From the NCBI GenBank assembly GCA_033439765.1, contig JAULSN010000001.1:6324001-6388000 (forward strand): a stretch of 64,000 nucleotides of DNA. The letters run 5' to 3'. The stretch comes from Lasiosphaeria ovina (lineage: Eukaryota > Ascomycota > Sordariomycetes > Sordariales > Lasiosphaeriaceae). The notes beneath the pieces were generated by a model that saw only the letters and a program-made list of their open reading frames with translations, searched no databases and was not told the DNA's origin. This document shows positions 44,247 to 54,535 of the stretch, piece by piece; position 1 is the first letter of the stretch, and every line of letters begins with the position of its first letter. The translations under genes and the position numbers were made by a program.

Positions 44247-46699
44247 AGGTTTTTGGTAGGGTCTGTATACTGCGTAGGCTGCGTAGGCTGCGTAGGCTGC
44301 GTAGGCTGCGTAGGCTGCGTAGGCTGCGTAGGCTGCGTAGGCTGCTTGGGCTGCTTAGGCTGCTTAGGCTGCGTAGGCTGCGTAGGCTGCGTAGGCTTCG
44401 TAGGCTTCGTAGGCTGTGTTGGCTGCGTAGGCTGGGCCTGGGCTGGCCTTTGGGCCGGCCTCAAGGCTTTTACGGCCTCGCAGTCAGGGCTATTCGATTC
44501 GTGGTTTTTTTCGCAGTTCTTACACTTCGCTACTATATGCTCGCAGGGCCCTGTATTTTTGCATACAGGGCAGCTATGCCTTTCGGTATCGTGGCCTTTG
44601 GCACATACCCTACATGCTACCGGCTTCTTACAGGTCTCTTGGTTATGCCCGAAGCCTTGGCATCTTCTACACTGCGTTGAGGTAGAATAAGGCCTGTAAT
44701 TTACTACTTTTAGGGCGGTCCCGGCCATAGTTAGGCCATCCTTTAGTAGTAGGTTGCTCTGGGCCTTCGTAGCTACTGCGAATACTACGGAGCCGTAATA
44801 CTGGCCTTCTTTTGGTTGAACTAGCCATCTTGGCTCGCCTTGGACTTCGAAGCTATTATACTCTTTACATTCGGCCTTGAAGGAACTAAAGCCCTCTCTA
44901 GCTTCGTATATAGGTACTTTATAAGCTACTAGTTTGAGCCAGGTAGCTGGTTCCTCTATACTTCGAATAGGCCAACCGCTAAGGCAGTTTCGCCACTTTT
45001 CTTTTGCTTCTAGCAGCTGCTTTGCTGATTGGTTTACGGTTGTGATGACTATGTTGTTTTTCTGCGATATTTCTACCTTAGCGACTACTATAGCGTTCAG
45101 AGCCTTATTAATTTGGTCTCTTATAGCCTTTGAGTCAATTATAGGTATATTCGAAGATTCTTTATCGAGTAGTACTACTATCTTGTTATCCTTTCTACTA
45201 CTTATACTAGTAGTAATCGTAGCACCCTTTTGCGTAGGCTTCGGTAGTTGGTTCGTGGCTACTACCTCGGCGTACGTTTTCTTAGGTACTATTTTCCTAG
45301 AAGTAGTAGTAGTAGTAATAGTAGTAGTATTAGCCGTAGTAGCTATGGCTTGCTCTAGGCTTTCTACTATACTACTATATCTCGGTAGTAGTGTGTTGGC
45401 TTCTTTTACGAGGTATAACGCTCGTTGTAGTAGTGCTTGGGCCTGGGCTTTTTCTTCTTTAGCCGTAGCTAGCATACTACCTTCCGGGGGTTTATTATTG
45501 TGCTTGGGGGGGGGCAGGGGTTGCTTCTGCGGGGGAGTAGGGCCAACGGGGCCCTCCACAGGGCCTTCTATAGTAGTAGACTCCCTTGAAGAGTTGGTAA
45601 GTTGAATACCGGGTCGAGGGCCACGGTCTTTCGACTTGGGCCCTACTAGTCCTTCTGGGGGGTCTAAATCCGTAGATTGTAGGCCTGTGGCCAGATTTTC
45701 TAAGCCTATACCTCCGGGGCCAGCACCTCCTTCTATAGTGCCCCCGGAGCTGTATAAGCCGGACTGCCTCTCTTCTTGGGTCGTAATACCGCTTATAGGG
45801 GTGCTACTTTCGTAGCGAGCACTAGTATTACTAGCCTCCGTTAAGGGGATATAGGGCTCCCTAGGCTCCCGGGGGGGCTGTAGGTCTTCTATATCTTCCT
45901 TAGTTGTAGCCGTAGCCTTAGGCGTAGTCTTAGGCGTAGCCATAGGCGTAGCCATAGGCGTAGCCATCGGCGTAGCCATCGGCGTAGCCATAGGCGTAGC
46001 CATAGGCGTAGCCATAGGCGTAGCCATAGGCGTAGCCATAGGCGTAGCCATAGGCGTAGCCACAGGCGTAGCCTTAGGCGTAGCCGTAGGTTTGGTCGTA
46101 GCCGTAGGTTTGGTCGTAGCCGTAGCCGTAGCCGTAGCCATAGGCGTAGCCATAGGCGTAGCCGTAGCCGTAGCCGTAGCTGATGGTTTGGCCGTAGCCG
46201 TAGCCGTAGCTGTAGCCGTAGCCGTAGCCGTAGCCGTAGCCGTAGCCGTAGCCGTAGCCGTAGCCGTAGCCGTATCTATAGCCGTAGCCGTAGCCGTAGC
46301 CATATCCTTTGGGTATTTGAAGTTACCCATCTCTTGTACATTACGTTTGAAGGTCTTCATAGGCCTCATTTGCGGGGGGGGCACCTGTAGGCCCTCTATA
46401 TTTACGGAACTTTTGGGCTTTTGAGGGGCCTTTGGTTCTGAGCGTATAGGGGGTGTTGTTTGATCCGATGCCTTCCGCTTTTTTGGCGTGGTTGGGTTGG
46501 TGGGATTAGTCATCTCGGGACTGGCCGGGCTGTGGATAAGCCGTCCGGTTCGTTTTTTTTTGTTGGGTGGGGGACGTTGGGCTGTGGGTAAGCCGTGGTT
46601 GTTTTTTAGTTGGGTGGGGGACGTGGTCACGTGCGTGGTGAGAAAATTTTTCACTTTGCTAGCCCCCTCACTCCTTACTACTTCAACCGCCCACCACAC
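44237..46699 (-). CDS. LINE L1 ORF1, zinc-knuckle RNA-binding protein (820 aa)
   Basis: ORF1 products of Tad-like LINEs bind the element RNA. The frame begins at 46699; a second ATG at 46513 (MTNPTNP) is an alternative start. After a Pro/Lys-rich N-terminus come (AT)n and (MATP)n repeats encoded by GGCTAC-type hexamers (about 46290-45900). DIEDLQPPREPREP follows, then KKTYAEVVATNQ and a globular stretch near WPIRSIEEPATWLKLVAYKV that may be an RRM-like fold. The C-terminal part carries CRRCQGFGHNQETC (CX2CX4HX4C), CRVCAKGHDTERHSC and CKNCEKNHESNSPDC (both CX2CX3HX6C). It ends with a PTQ repeat and NLWE. The stop overlaps ORF2. Confidence 0.87.
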   Translation of the reverse strand: MWWAVEVVRSEGASKVKNFLTTHVTTSPTQLKNNHGLPTAQRPPPNKKKRTGRLIHSPASPEMTNPTNPTTPKKRKASDQTTPPIRSEPKAPQKPKSSVNIEGLQVPPPQMRPMKTFKRNVQEMGNFKYPKDMATATATAIDTATATATATATATATATATATATATATAKPSATATATATPMATPMATATATATTKPTATTKPTATPKATPVATPMATPMATPMATPMATPMATPMATPMATPMATPMATPMATPKTTPKATATTKEDIEDLQPPREPREPYIPLTEASNTSARYESSTPISGITTQEERQSGLYSSGGTIEGGAGPGGIGLENLATGLQSTDLDPPEGLVGPKSKDRGPRPGIQLTNSSRESTTIEGPVEGPVGPTPPQKQPLPPPKHNNKPPEGSMLATAKEEKAQAQALLQRALYLVKEANTLLPRYSSIVESLEQAIATTANTTTITTTTTSRKIVPKKTYAEVVATNQLPKPTQKGATITTSISSRKDNKIVVLLDKESSNIPIIDSKAIRDQINKALNAIVVAKVEISQKNNIVITTVNQSAKQLLEAKEKWRNCLSGWPIRSIEEPATWLKLVAYKVPIYEAREGFSSFKAECKEYNSFEVQGEPRWLVQPKEGQYYGSVVFAVATKAQSNLLLKDGLTMAGTALKVVNYRPYSTSTQCRRCQGFGHNQETCKKPVACRVCAKGHDTERHSCPVCKNTGPCEHIVAKCKNCEKNHESNSPDCEAVKALRPAQRPAQAQPTQPTQPTKPTKPTQPTQPTQPKQPKQPKQPTQPTQPTQPTQPTQPTQPTQPTQYTDPTKNLWE

Positions 46700-46870
46700 A
46701 CGCGCAAATGATCGCGCGGCGGGCAGGCCAGTATCAATAGATAGGGTTTTTCGAGGGCTTTCGAACGCAGTAGGTATCGTCGATTTTGGCGTTGTTTTGG
46801 GTGGGTGCAGCCACGACCGAATTCAGAAGTTTCTAACTTCGATCGTCTTTGAAATAATAACTATACGTTT

Positions 46871-47786
46871 CGGTTTGTTCAACTTATCGATATAGTCGTA
46901 TAAGGTATAGTTAATTATCTCCTAAAATAATACTAGAGCGTTAGTTAAGCCTATCGGTATTACTAAGTACTTAAAGTACTTATACCGAGTTCTAAAGGCT
47001 ATCTTCTACTTATCTCCTTCCCTAATTCTAATATAGCTAAATCCAAAAGGGAGGTTAAGTTTAATAAACTACTTCGCCCTAGATAACCGATCGTATATTT
47101 CGGTAATTAACGGGAGGGGATACCGGTTTTTAATAGTCTCTTCGTTTAGAGTACGGTAGTTTATAACTATATATAGCTTTCCATACTTTCGTAGTACGAA
47201 TAGTACGGGGTAGGCTACCTCTAATCTTAAGCGTCTAATAAAACCACGTAATAGGTTTTTACTCAAATACTCCTTTATCGCCTTATCCTATTATGGTATA
47301 AGGTAATAGATACTATATCTCCTGAGCTTTATTCCTAGCTTTAGGTTAATCTTATAATCGAATAGTCTATACTTTAGTAATTAGTCCCTTATTCGGTCTC
47401 TAAAGATATTATATTTTAGGTATTCGTAGGGTACGTTCTTAAACTTATCCGGTATCTTACTTAAATCGTCCTCGTCTAGCTTGATAGCCTTAATAAATAT
47501 AATAAATCGTCCTTCTCCGACGTCTACTCCTTATTTCGGCTTAATCGACCTACTATAATCCCTACGTTAGCCTATATAGCGATCTTAGCTCCTACTCTTT
47601 ATATTAAACGGCCCTTCCTTATTATCTTAAGGGTTTTCTTTCCGAGGTTAGCGTCCTAATCTACGGTCTTTCTTTCTTCGGCTAGCGAGAAATTTATTAC
47701 CTTTCTCCTACCAAATATCGGGGTTATAGGCTTCTAGCTATAGGTCCCTTAGTAGTATATCGAACTACTTTATTAATAGTAGTATA
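46871..47786 (-). pseudogene. Gypsy reverse transcriptase remnant
   Basis: Frame 47266-47069 carries AYPVLFVLRKYGKLYIVINYR and KNRYPLPLITEIYDRLSRAK, the conserved start of a Ty3/gypsy RT. Stops on both sides are RIP-type. It continues the protease region at 51148-51400, split by MULE M2, and is cut by L1 near 46871. Confidence 0.8.
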
Positions 47787-47794
47787 TTAAATAT

Positions 47795-50700
47795 GGGAGC
47801 GTCTAGTCAGACTGTAGGCAACGTCTTCTGGACTGTAGGTACATCGCGCGCTGGCGCCAAGCCACTAAAAATCCACTTTTCGCACCAAAAAACAGGCTAA
47901 GTTATGGGATGAATCCAAGCGCATTTGAACTTCGGATCAATCGCCCGCACATACGCAGTCGCACCACCACGTCGTCGTCGTCGTCAAAGTCAACATACTT
48001 CCAAATGCAGTAATTTTCACTCAGGGCCGTTGAATTCGCTGAATCGTTCATTTCTGCAGTAAAACCCGAGGGCCCTGCATGTGTTGTTGCTTACATAACA
48101 TGCCCAAAAATGCAATAAAAACCTGCCCTGCCTACGCATCGTCAAGATCAGAGCTTTGTTGCGCCTCAAATGCTGCAGCCAATGCCTTCGTAGTCCGACG
48201 AGTCGATACACTACGTATTAACGCCTTTATAATACCCCCTCGGGCCCTGCGTGCCGTGGGCGGTGTAGCCTGCGTGCCAGATGAAGCCCGAGGTGTAGAT
48301 TCCCGTGATGCCGAGGTAATACGGCCGCCCCGGCTGCCCGCACCACCCTTCTTTGCCCGGGATCCGCCGCGACCGCCGCGCCCGCCGCGACCGCCAGGAG
48401 CAGGCGGGGGCGGTATGAGGCCATTTATAGTACGTGGTGCCTGTACAGGCGCGTCATCCCTGGTGTTTTCCATGTCCCTGCGATCTCTATTATCTTCCTG
48501 TTGTAGGTTAATATCCTCCCACTATGAGGCATTCCGTCGAATGGATGGATTCAAGCCGCTGGCCCGGCCAGTCGAGGTGGCTACAGGGGTCGATATGGCT
48601 GCCGGGGTCTATATCGGTGCCGGTGTTGCCGGCTCTATTAATAACGGAGCCGTGGACCGGGGAGCCCGGGGGTTAGGGGCAAATGCGGTTGAGCCTCGCG
48701 GTCTGCCCCGTAGGCGCGTAATACGATCGAATTCGTGGAACCTCATATACTAGTCCTTATCATATATGAACCTCTCCAACCACTAGTATGGGTGAAAATC
48801 CAACTTATTAAGGACTAATTTACCCTCCATATCCGTCTCAATACGAGGCCGGCTATCTATATATCGTTCAAGAAGGTTATAACTATACGGCATGCCGTAC
48901 TACGCACTGAACTGCCCGGTGCAGGGCTTTAGGGGGGCCGGGGCCGGCTTTTCCCACGTAGGTACGGCACCGAGTATAACCCTATATTATTCGGTAATCT
49001 TTTTCATCGCCTTCCTTGTAATATCGAGGGCAATATCGCCGATCTATTATTTACCTAGGTAGTTACGCCTGAGGTTGAATTTCTCGTTTTTCCGGGTATC
49101 GGTAATAGTCTCCTTCATCTCGTCGACCATTTTGAAGGATTACGTAACTATATCGAGAATAGTACTATTGCCTATAATAATAAAGCTCTTGAAGTAGCAA
49201 TTAATCGCTTTAACTAGTAATATAGTCTAGTAACCGAAGTTAAGGCGCTTATTTATATAATAAGCTACCTACTCTCGAGTGATAGGTATATAAGTCTCCT
49301 TAATATAGTTAAGTATTTCTACTTATTAAGGAAAGAATACCTTTATCTTCTCGTATACCAAGTTAAAGCCCTCGAGGGTCGGGGTATAGAGTATATACTC
49401 CTAAAGCTTATAAATCCCGGCCCGAGAGTACTTAATAATATTAGGGATAGGTCCGAGGTCTTAATCGGCTCGGCGATTAAGTCTATTAACGATATTTTGG
49501 TCATCTTCATCGCGGTTATCGTCAGGGTCGTTATTATTAATGCCTTGGTTTCTATCTACCTGGCTAGCTTGGGCATTTTGAGCCATATATACGGCATTCA
49601 CCTACGCCGCGGCCTGCTTATCCTACTTGCGTTTGACTTATAGGACTATATTCTTATTAATATGGAAAATACAGATTTGAGGGTCTATATTAGGGTAAAT
49701 ACGAGCTACCGCCTTCTTCATCGTAATATCGAAGTCAGTCAAGGTAACTGCCGGTTTACTAGCTCCGATTTCCTTACGGCGCTTATTAACTCTATCCATT
49801 AGCCAGTCAAAACCTTCTTAACGCTCGTTATTAATAAGCCCGAATACATAGCTAAAGACCTTATTAAGGCTATTAAGGCTATATATTTGGAAGAAAGCGA
49901 GCCCCTTATTATTGGTCTTATACGTATTATCATATATCTGGACCTAGGGATACAACTTCCACATCTTCTCGGACTAAGGATTAGACCAAAACAAACCCTC
50001 TAACTTTGTCTTTTCTTCATCCGCCCATAGGCCTTCATACTATATTCCTTTCTTATTAAGTATCTCTATTATAGCTTAAAAAGGAAGGTGGCCGCCAAGA
50101 CTATCTTACTTTAAGCTATAGCGAAGGTTCCGGAGTTGTCTAGCGGTGAAGGTGAAGCCGGGAAAACGCTTCCGCATTTCAATCTTAATATCACGATTCG
50201 TAATACTCGGCCTATTAAGGAAGGTTAATACGAATGCCTTCTCTTTAACGGTCCATTAACGGCGGGGAGTATAGATATCTTCGACGTATTTCTCAAGGCG
50301 ATAATTATAAGCCGGGTCCTGGATCTTTAAGGTCCATTTCCTATTGTCTAACTATAGGGCCGTTATAACTACCTTGAATTCGTAGTCTCGCTTCTTCGTA
50401 AATACCTTCCGCGAATATACTACTAAAGCTCGGATTTTATCTTGAAGATAGGAAATATCGACCCGCGAGGCGCCGAAACCCTTAATATAGTTATAGGTAC
50501 GCTTCTTCTTAACGGAAAAGCCGGCATTGTTTACCCAGGCCTAAAAATCCTACATCAAGTCATCGAGGGAGTCGTATTTGTAGGTAAGGACTTTGTAGTA
50601 CGGCGGGGGTTGCGGTACGCGATCAGGTTGCTCATCGGGGTCTTCCTCATGCTCATCGGGGTCGTCAGAGAGGGCAAAAGGGTCGTCAAATACGGCCGGG

Positions 50701-51139
50701 GGGTCGCGCGCGGCCATTTTCTATCGCTAGTTAGTCTTGTAGATTAAAAATGAAGCTACGTACCTACTTGCGCGGCGATAAAATCGCGTTGTTGTTGTTG
50801 TAGCTCAATCGCCGATTTTGTGGTAAGTTGGTTAAAGGTGGAAGGTTTTGGTGGATTTGGCGATGCCCTCAATTGCAGGTAAAAATTGGCTTAGGTGGCC
50901 CGGGCGCAGTATGCAGGCGGTGGATTTGGCGATGCCCTCAAAATCTGGCCCGGGCGCGGGGTACGTACTGCATAGTACAGGGAACCATCCGAAGAAGCGA
51001 GCCAGCCATTCATCTATGCCTTTTTGGGTGCAAAAATCCGGATTTTACTGGGCTAGTGGCTTGGCGCGATGGTCAAATGTACCTTTTTGGTGTGCCTACA
51101 GTCCAGAAGACGTTGCCTACAGTCCGACTAGACGCTCCC
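47795..51139 (-). mobile_element. MULE DNA transposon M2 (3345 bp)
   Basis: Both ends carry GGGAGCGTCTAGTC followed by two spaced copies of GACTGTAGG, in inverted orientation (47795-47843 and 51091-51139). They are flanked by the 8-bp duplication TTAAATAT (47787-47794 and 51140-51147). The insertion is in a gypsy pol gene. The transposase lies on the minus strand. Confidence 0.85.
48132..50717 (-). pseudogene. MULE M2 transposase, RIP-damaged
   Basis: The start at 50717 gives MAARDPPAVFDDPFALSDD. The catalytic block near 49640-49750 reads VTLTDFDITMKKAVARIYP and then CIFHINKNIVL, typical of MULE transposases. The C-terminal part (frame 48473-48132) is intact and GC-rich, with RGG repeats and Arg/Lys clusters (GGRGGRGGRGGSRAKKGG), perhaps for nucleic acid binding. 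Many stops between these parts show it is dead. Confidence 0.75.
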
Positions 51140-51147
51140 TTAAATAT

Positions 51148-52149
51148 AACTTCGTAGGATTCTCCGTCTACCGTAATTAATAGCGGTTAGGTCTCCTATA
51201 TATAATACCCGTTATTAAATCCCATAGGAGCTCCGTCGAAGGTCTTTAGCTTTAAGGGGGCCTCCTTTTCCTTCTAAGGGATTCGGAGTTGCTTTACGAC
51301 ATCGGCGGAGATAATATTTCTATTACTTCCTCCGTCGATTTTCGCGACTAGGGATAATAATCCCTTCTCCTTCCTAGATCCCTATTCGTACTAGGCCTGA
51401 ATCTATAGCCCTCGTAAGAATCCTAGTTCCGCCTTTACTCTACTAACGATTACTTCGTCCGAACGAGGTAGTAATTGAGGTCTTTAAGTAGACCCGACCG
51501 TAGGATGCCTCCAATCCTTAGTATCGGTCCGTTCGAACGTGGGTTTTACGCGCGGTCGCCGGGCCTACTAGAGGCCCGCGAGCCGTTTCCTAAACGCTCT
51601 CTTACTTACTATAGTTACCAGCGTAGTATTCGTTCTCTTCGGGTCTTTTACTAGGGTACCTTAGGTTCATACTCGATACTCACGAGCTATCGTATTTCGT
51701 TCCTAAGGGTTAAGCGTACGTTTCGCTCCTCTTACTACCGTACGGTCCTCTAGCGAGACCTTCTAAGATACTAGCGCCGACTAGTAGTCTAGGCCACGAC
51801 CTTCTAGCGCTAATATATAGTATAGTCGATATTTTCGTACTCTCTCTAGTCGGTCTTTCTCTTCTAATAGTCCTTCTAGGAGAATAGCTTTACTACGATC
51901 TCTAGACTACCTTCGGCTTAGAGATCGGTATCTACCTCGATCTCCCCTAGGGGTATATACCGAAATACCCTAGGTATTACCTAATCTCTAATTCTAGCCG
52001 GAAAGTGGTCGAAATTCTACTTATACGCGAGATATATCTAATAGGTATCGTAGATATAGCTTATCCAATCTACTTCCTAGTATTCGGGGTACTTAGGGTT
52101 AAGCTAGAGCGCGTCTCCTACTTCGATATCTACTTCTTCTATTATATCC
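51148..52149 (-). pseudogene. Gypsy gag/protease remnant
   Basis: The minus strand near 51150-51400 reads as an aspartic-protease-like segment (LLSLVAKIDGGSNRNII) with RIP stops, and the rest up to 52149 is Arg/Asp/Glu-rich gag-like. The same element continues left at 47786 and right at 53844. Confidence 0.55.
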
Positions 52150-53843
52150 TTTTTTTTTTTTTTTTTTTCTCTCATTACGCGTATGCAGCCCGTAGGGCTA
52201 TAACGCGGCCTATTTAAGCTATAGACGGCTATCTAGAAAGTTATAAGGAAAGACTAATCTAATAGGGCATACTAGACGTAGAAAATCCTAGCCAAAGTCC
52301 TATATAAAGTAAGGTTCTTATTCCGTGTACGTTTTTCAAGTCAAAGCGGGTAAGGTATCATGTACCTAAAAGGAGGGTAAGTAAGGAAAGGGAGAGAGAG
52401 GGTAATTAAGCTAAGCTATCTATTTTGTAGTAGTTTTAAAACCAACTGTAAGATAGTAGCTAGGGAATCCTCGTATGGCTGGGGAGCTGGCTTGAGGGCT
52501 GGTTGGCAGGCTGGCTGGCGGGCTGGTTGACCGGCTTGCTTACGAGTTGGCTGCCTACTAGCCACCTCGGCGTAGGTAAGCCGCTGCCGAGGCAAGGATG
52601 CGGCTTGAGAGCGTTGTAGGCCTGGTTCCGGGCCTAGTTCCGGGCCTGGTTCCGGGCCTAGTTCCGGGCCTGGTTCCGGGCCTGAGGGAGGTCTTTGGGG
52701 GCACTTCAAGGCCCAGGCTTGGTGTAGGCCAGTACAGTTGATGCAACTTGGCGGCTTTTTCGTTACTTTTTCCTGGCATTGCGTTGAGATGTGGCCTGGC
52801 CGGCTACAGAAGCCACAGATCTGGGGCCCAGTACAAGTGCTAGCGATATGGCCGAAGCCAAAGCATCGATAGCACTGTATTACTCCGGATCTAGGTTTTC
52901 CAGTAGGTAGGGCTGGCTGTGTGGCTGGTTGTGTGGCTGGCTGTGTGGCTGGCTGTGTGGCTGGCTGTGTGGCTGGCTTTGTGGCTGGCTGTGTAGCCGG
53001 CTGTGTGGCTGGCTGTGTGGCTGGCTGTGTAGCCGGCTGTGTGGCCGGCTGCGTGGTTGGCTGCGTGGTTGGCTGCGTGGCTGGCTGCGAGGCTGGCTGC
53101 GTGGCCGGCTTAGAAGCCTGCTTTTCAAAGGCTCGTACTCGGAGAGCCTGTACCCCGAGAGCCATATGCTTCATACAGTTGAAAAGGACCTTTATAGTAT
53201 CATAGGGATATATATCTTCTTTTCCTTCGTGGTTCCATTCCATGAGCTGGTTAAATGGTAGATATGGCCACATTATAGCCATATCTTCCCATATGTCCTT
53301 TGGAATGATATCCTCAATTTTAGTATCTTCTTCGTAGGGGCTTTTTGCCTCGAGGGGGTTCTTCTTCAAGCGGTTCGCTATATAGCTAGCTATATAGGTA
53401 GCTGCGTGGGTGGCTGCGTGGTTGGCTCCGGGGTTGGTGGCTGTTTGGTTGGCTGCGGAGTGGGTGGCTGTGGCTGTGGCCGTGGCTGTGACTGTGGCTT
53501 TGGCTGCCGGGTTGGCTTTGTGGGTGGTGGATTTTTGGGTGGCTTTTTGGGTGGCTTTTTTGGTGGCTTTTGCTTGGCTGATTCTAGCCCATTGGGTCAA
53601 GGTGGGGCTTTCGGGAAGTTCCGTAATCTGCGGTGGGTCCGGCAGGTCGTCTGAAGAATCTTCATCGTCGGTCTTTGGGCCCAATTGCTTTGCTTTTCGA
53701 CCCTCCATGCGCCCGCGCAACTGGCCGCGCGGTGCAGCCATTGCGTAAGCGTTGAGAGCTAGTCGAGGGCAATTGATTGATGTCGGTTTCGTCGATTTTG
53801 GTGCTGTTTTGAACCAAATGCGAGTCTTCGTGTTTCTGTGTTC
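52150..53843 (-). mobile_element. Gag-only retroelement copy B9 (intact ORF)
   Basis: Poly(T) at 52150-52168, second-subtype tail, intact ORF 53741-52416, and 5' end GAACACAGAAACACG at about 53843. It sits in the gag region of the minus-strand gypsy element. No clear target duplication was found. Confidence 0.87.
52416..53741 (-). CDS. Gag/ORF1-like zinc-knuckle protein of B9 (441 aa)
   Basis: Same architecture as the B3 and B4 proteins but from the second tail subtype. The Asn/Ala/Thr repeat is nearly absent (GANHAATHAATYIASYIAN). The conserved block has IIPKDIWEDMAIMWPYLP, the ATQP repeat is long with TTQP and TKPA variants, and all three knuckles are kept (CYRCFGFGHIASTC, CGFCSRPGHISTQC, CINCTGLHQAWALKC). 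A GPELGPEP repeat and LTYAEVASRQPTRKQ follow. That the globular block and knuckles persist while the repeats vary suggests selection on the protein. Confidence 0.82.
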   Translation of the reverse strand: MAAPRGQLRGRMEGRKAKQLGPKTDDEDSSDDLPDPPQITELPESPTLTQWARISQAKATKKATQKATQKSTTHKANPAAKATVTATATATATHSAANQTATNPGANHAATHAATYIASYIANRLKKNPLEAKSPYEEDTKIEDIIPKDIWEDMAIMWPYLPFNQLMEWNHEGKEDIYPYDTIKVLFNCMKHMALGVQALRVRAFEKQASKPATQPASQPATQPTTQPTTQPATQPATQPATQPATQPATQPATKPATQPATQPATQPATQPATQPALPTGKPRSGVIQCYRCFGFGHIASTCTGPQICGFCSRPGHISTQCQEKVTKKPPSCINCTGLHQAWALKCPQRPPSGPEPGPELGPEPGPELGPEPGLQRSQAASLPRQRLTYAEVASRQPTRKQAGQPARQPACQPALKPAPQPYEDSLATILQLVLKLLQNR

Positions 53844-54102
53844 TTCACATAGGTACTTTTATTGGTTGGTTCTTCCGGTACTGGAGCGTCTGCGTCCCGG
53901 ACTTCCGTATCCTTAGGTTGGATTGATCCGGCCTTACTACTACTACTATTAGACTCGTCGTCGCTAGACGATCTGACTTCTTCTTCTGGCTCGGTATCTG
54001 GAAGGACCGTATCCCCTCCAGGTGTAGCCAGGTTGTCGTGTGTGTAAGAGCACTCTATTCAATTAATATCAAAGGTTCTTAGAGAAGTGGAAGCAAGCAA
54101 CG
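53844..54102 (-). pseudogene. Gypsy gag N-terminus
   Basis: The minus-strand acidic, Ser-rich frame (EEEVRSSSDDESNSSSS) lies just downstream of the LTR end. It is less damaged than its counterpart at 19024-19197. It is cut by B9. Confidence 0.55.
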
Positions 54103-54535
54103 TATTACAAACCGCTCGACTATGTGGGTCAAGGTTGTATCGTATATAGGCACTAGGGTTCTGAGAGGTAGATATAAAGAATGAACAAAGGGCAAGCTCC
54201 TATTGTACGGGTAATACAGTCAAACTGGGTTTGCCACTCAAAGTATATGAGTATAGAGAATGTGTATTGCTTGCTTGAGGAACCAAGCAAGCTCTATTTA
54301 AGACCGTGGTTACGGTCATCGTATATATCTATCTTCAGTAGCTAATAAGAGCCCAGCTCTTACTTGCCTACCTTATAAAGGTTGCCCGTTGCCGAGCAAG
54401 ACAATAGGAGCGGGCAACCAAGTGCCCGCTGCCAAGCAAGCTTCCTTCACCGGGCATACGCTAATCGGTGGGGCGGACCCATACCGGACCCTCCCGCACG
54501 TGCAGGCTGCCCAGTATGTGACGGGATCCGTAATA
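54103..54535 (-). mobile_element. Gypsy 5' LTR (433 bp)
   Basis: On the minus strand it runs from TATTACGGATCCCGTCAC to GTAATA. It is the 5' LTR of the element whose gag, protease and RT pieces lie at 54102-46871. It inserted into MULE fragment M3. Confidence 0.78.

Larger units (their letters stand above)
40034..46870 (-). mobile_element. Near-complete Tad-like LINE retrotransposon L1
   Basis: From the 5' side (about 46870, uncertain) it has a leader with a match to the B-element leader, ORF1 (46699-44237) and ORF2 (44246-40293) with EEP, RT and RNase H. The first-subtype tail and poly(A) (poly(T) at 40034-40052 on the plus strand) follow. It lies between LINE ORF1 and gypsy RT DNA. Only one nonsense codon is seen in ORF2. 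Confidence 0.88.

Noticed and set aside
45930..46080. Regular 12-base repeats resembling a CRISPR array
   Set aside because: The units are in frame with LINE ORF1 (MATP repeats), there are no unique spacers, and the genome is eukaryotic.
48079..48753. Plus-strand 224-aa open frame
   Set aside because: It is the complement of the GC-rich, RGG-repeat C-terminus of the MULE transposase; base composition explains its openness.
47787..51147. hAT transposon, because of the 8-bp duplication
   Set aside because: The transposase shows the MULE catalytic block with an INKN motif, and MULEs also make 8-10-bp duplications.
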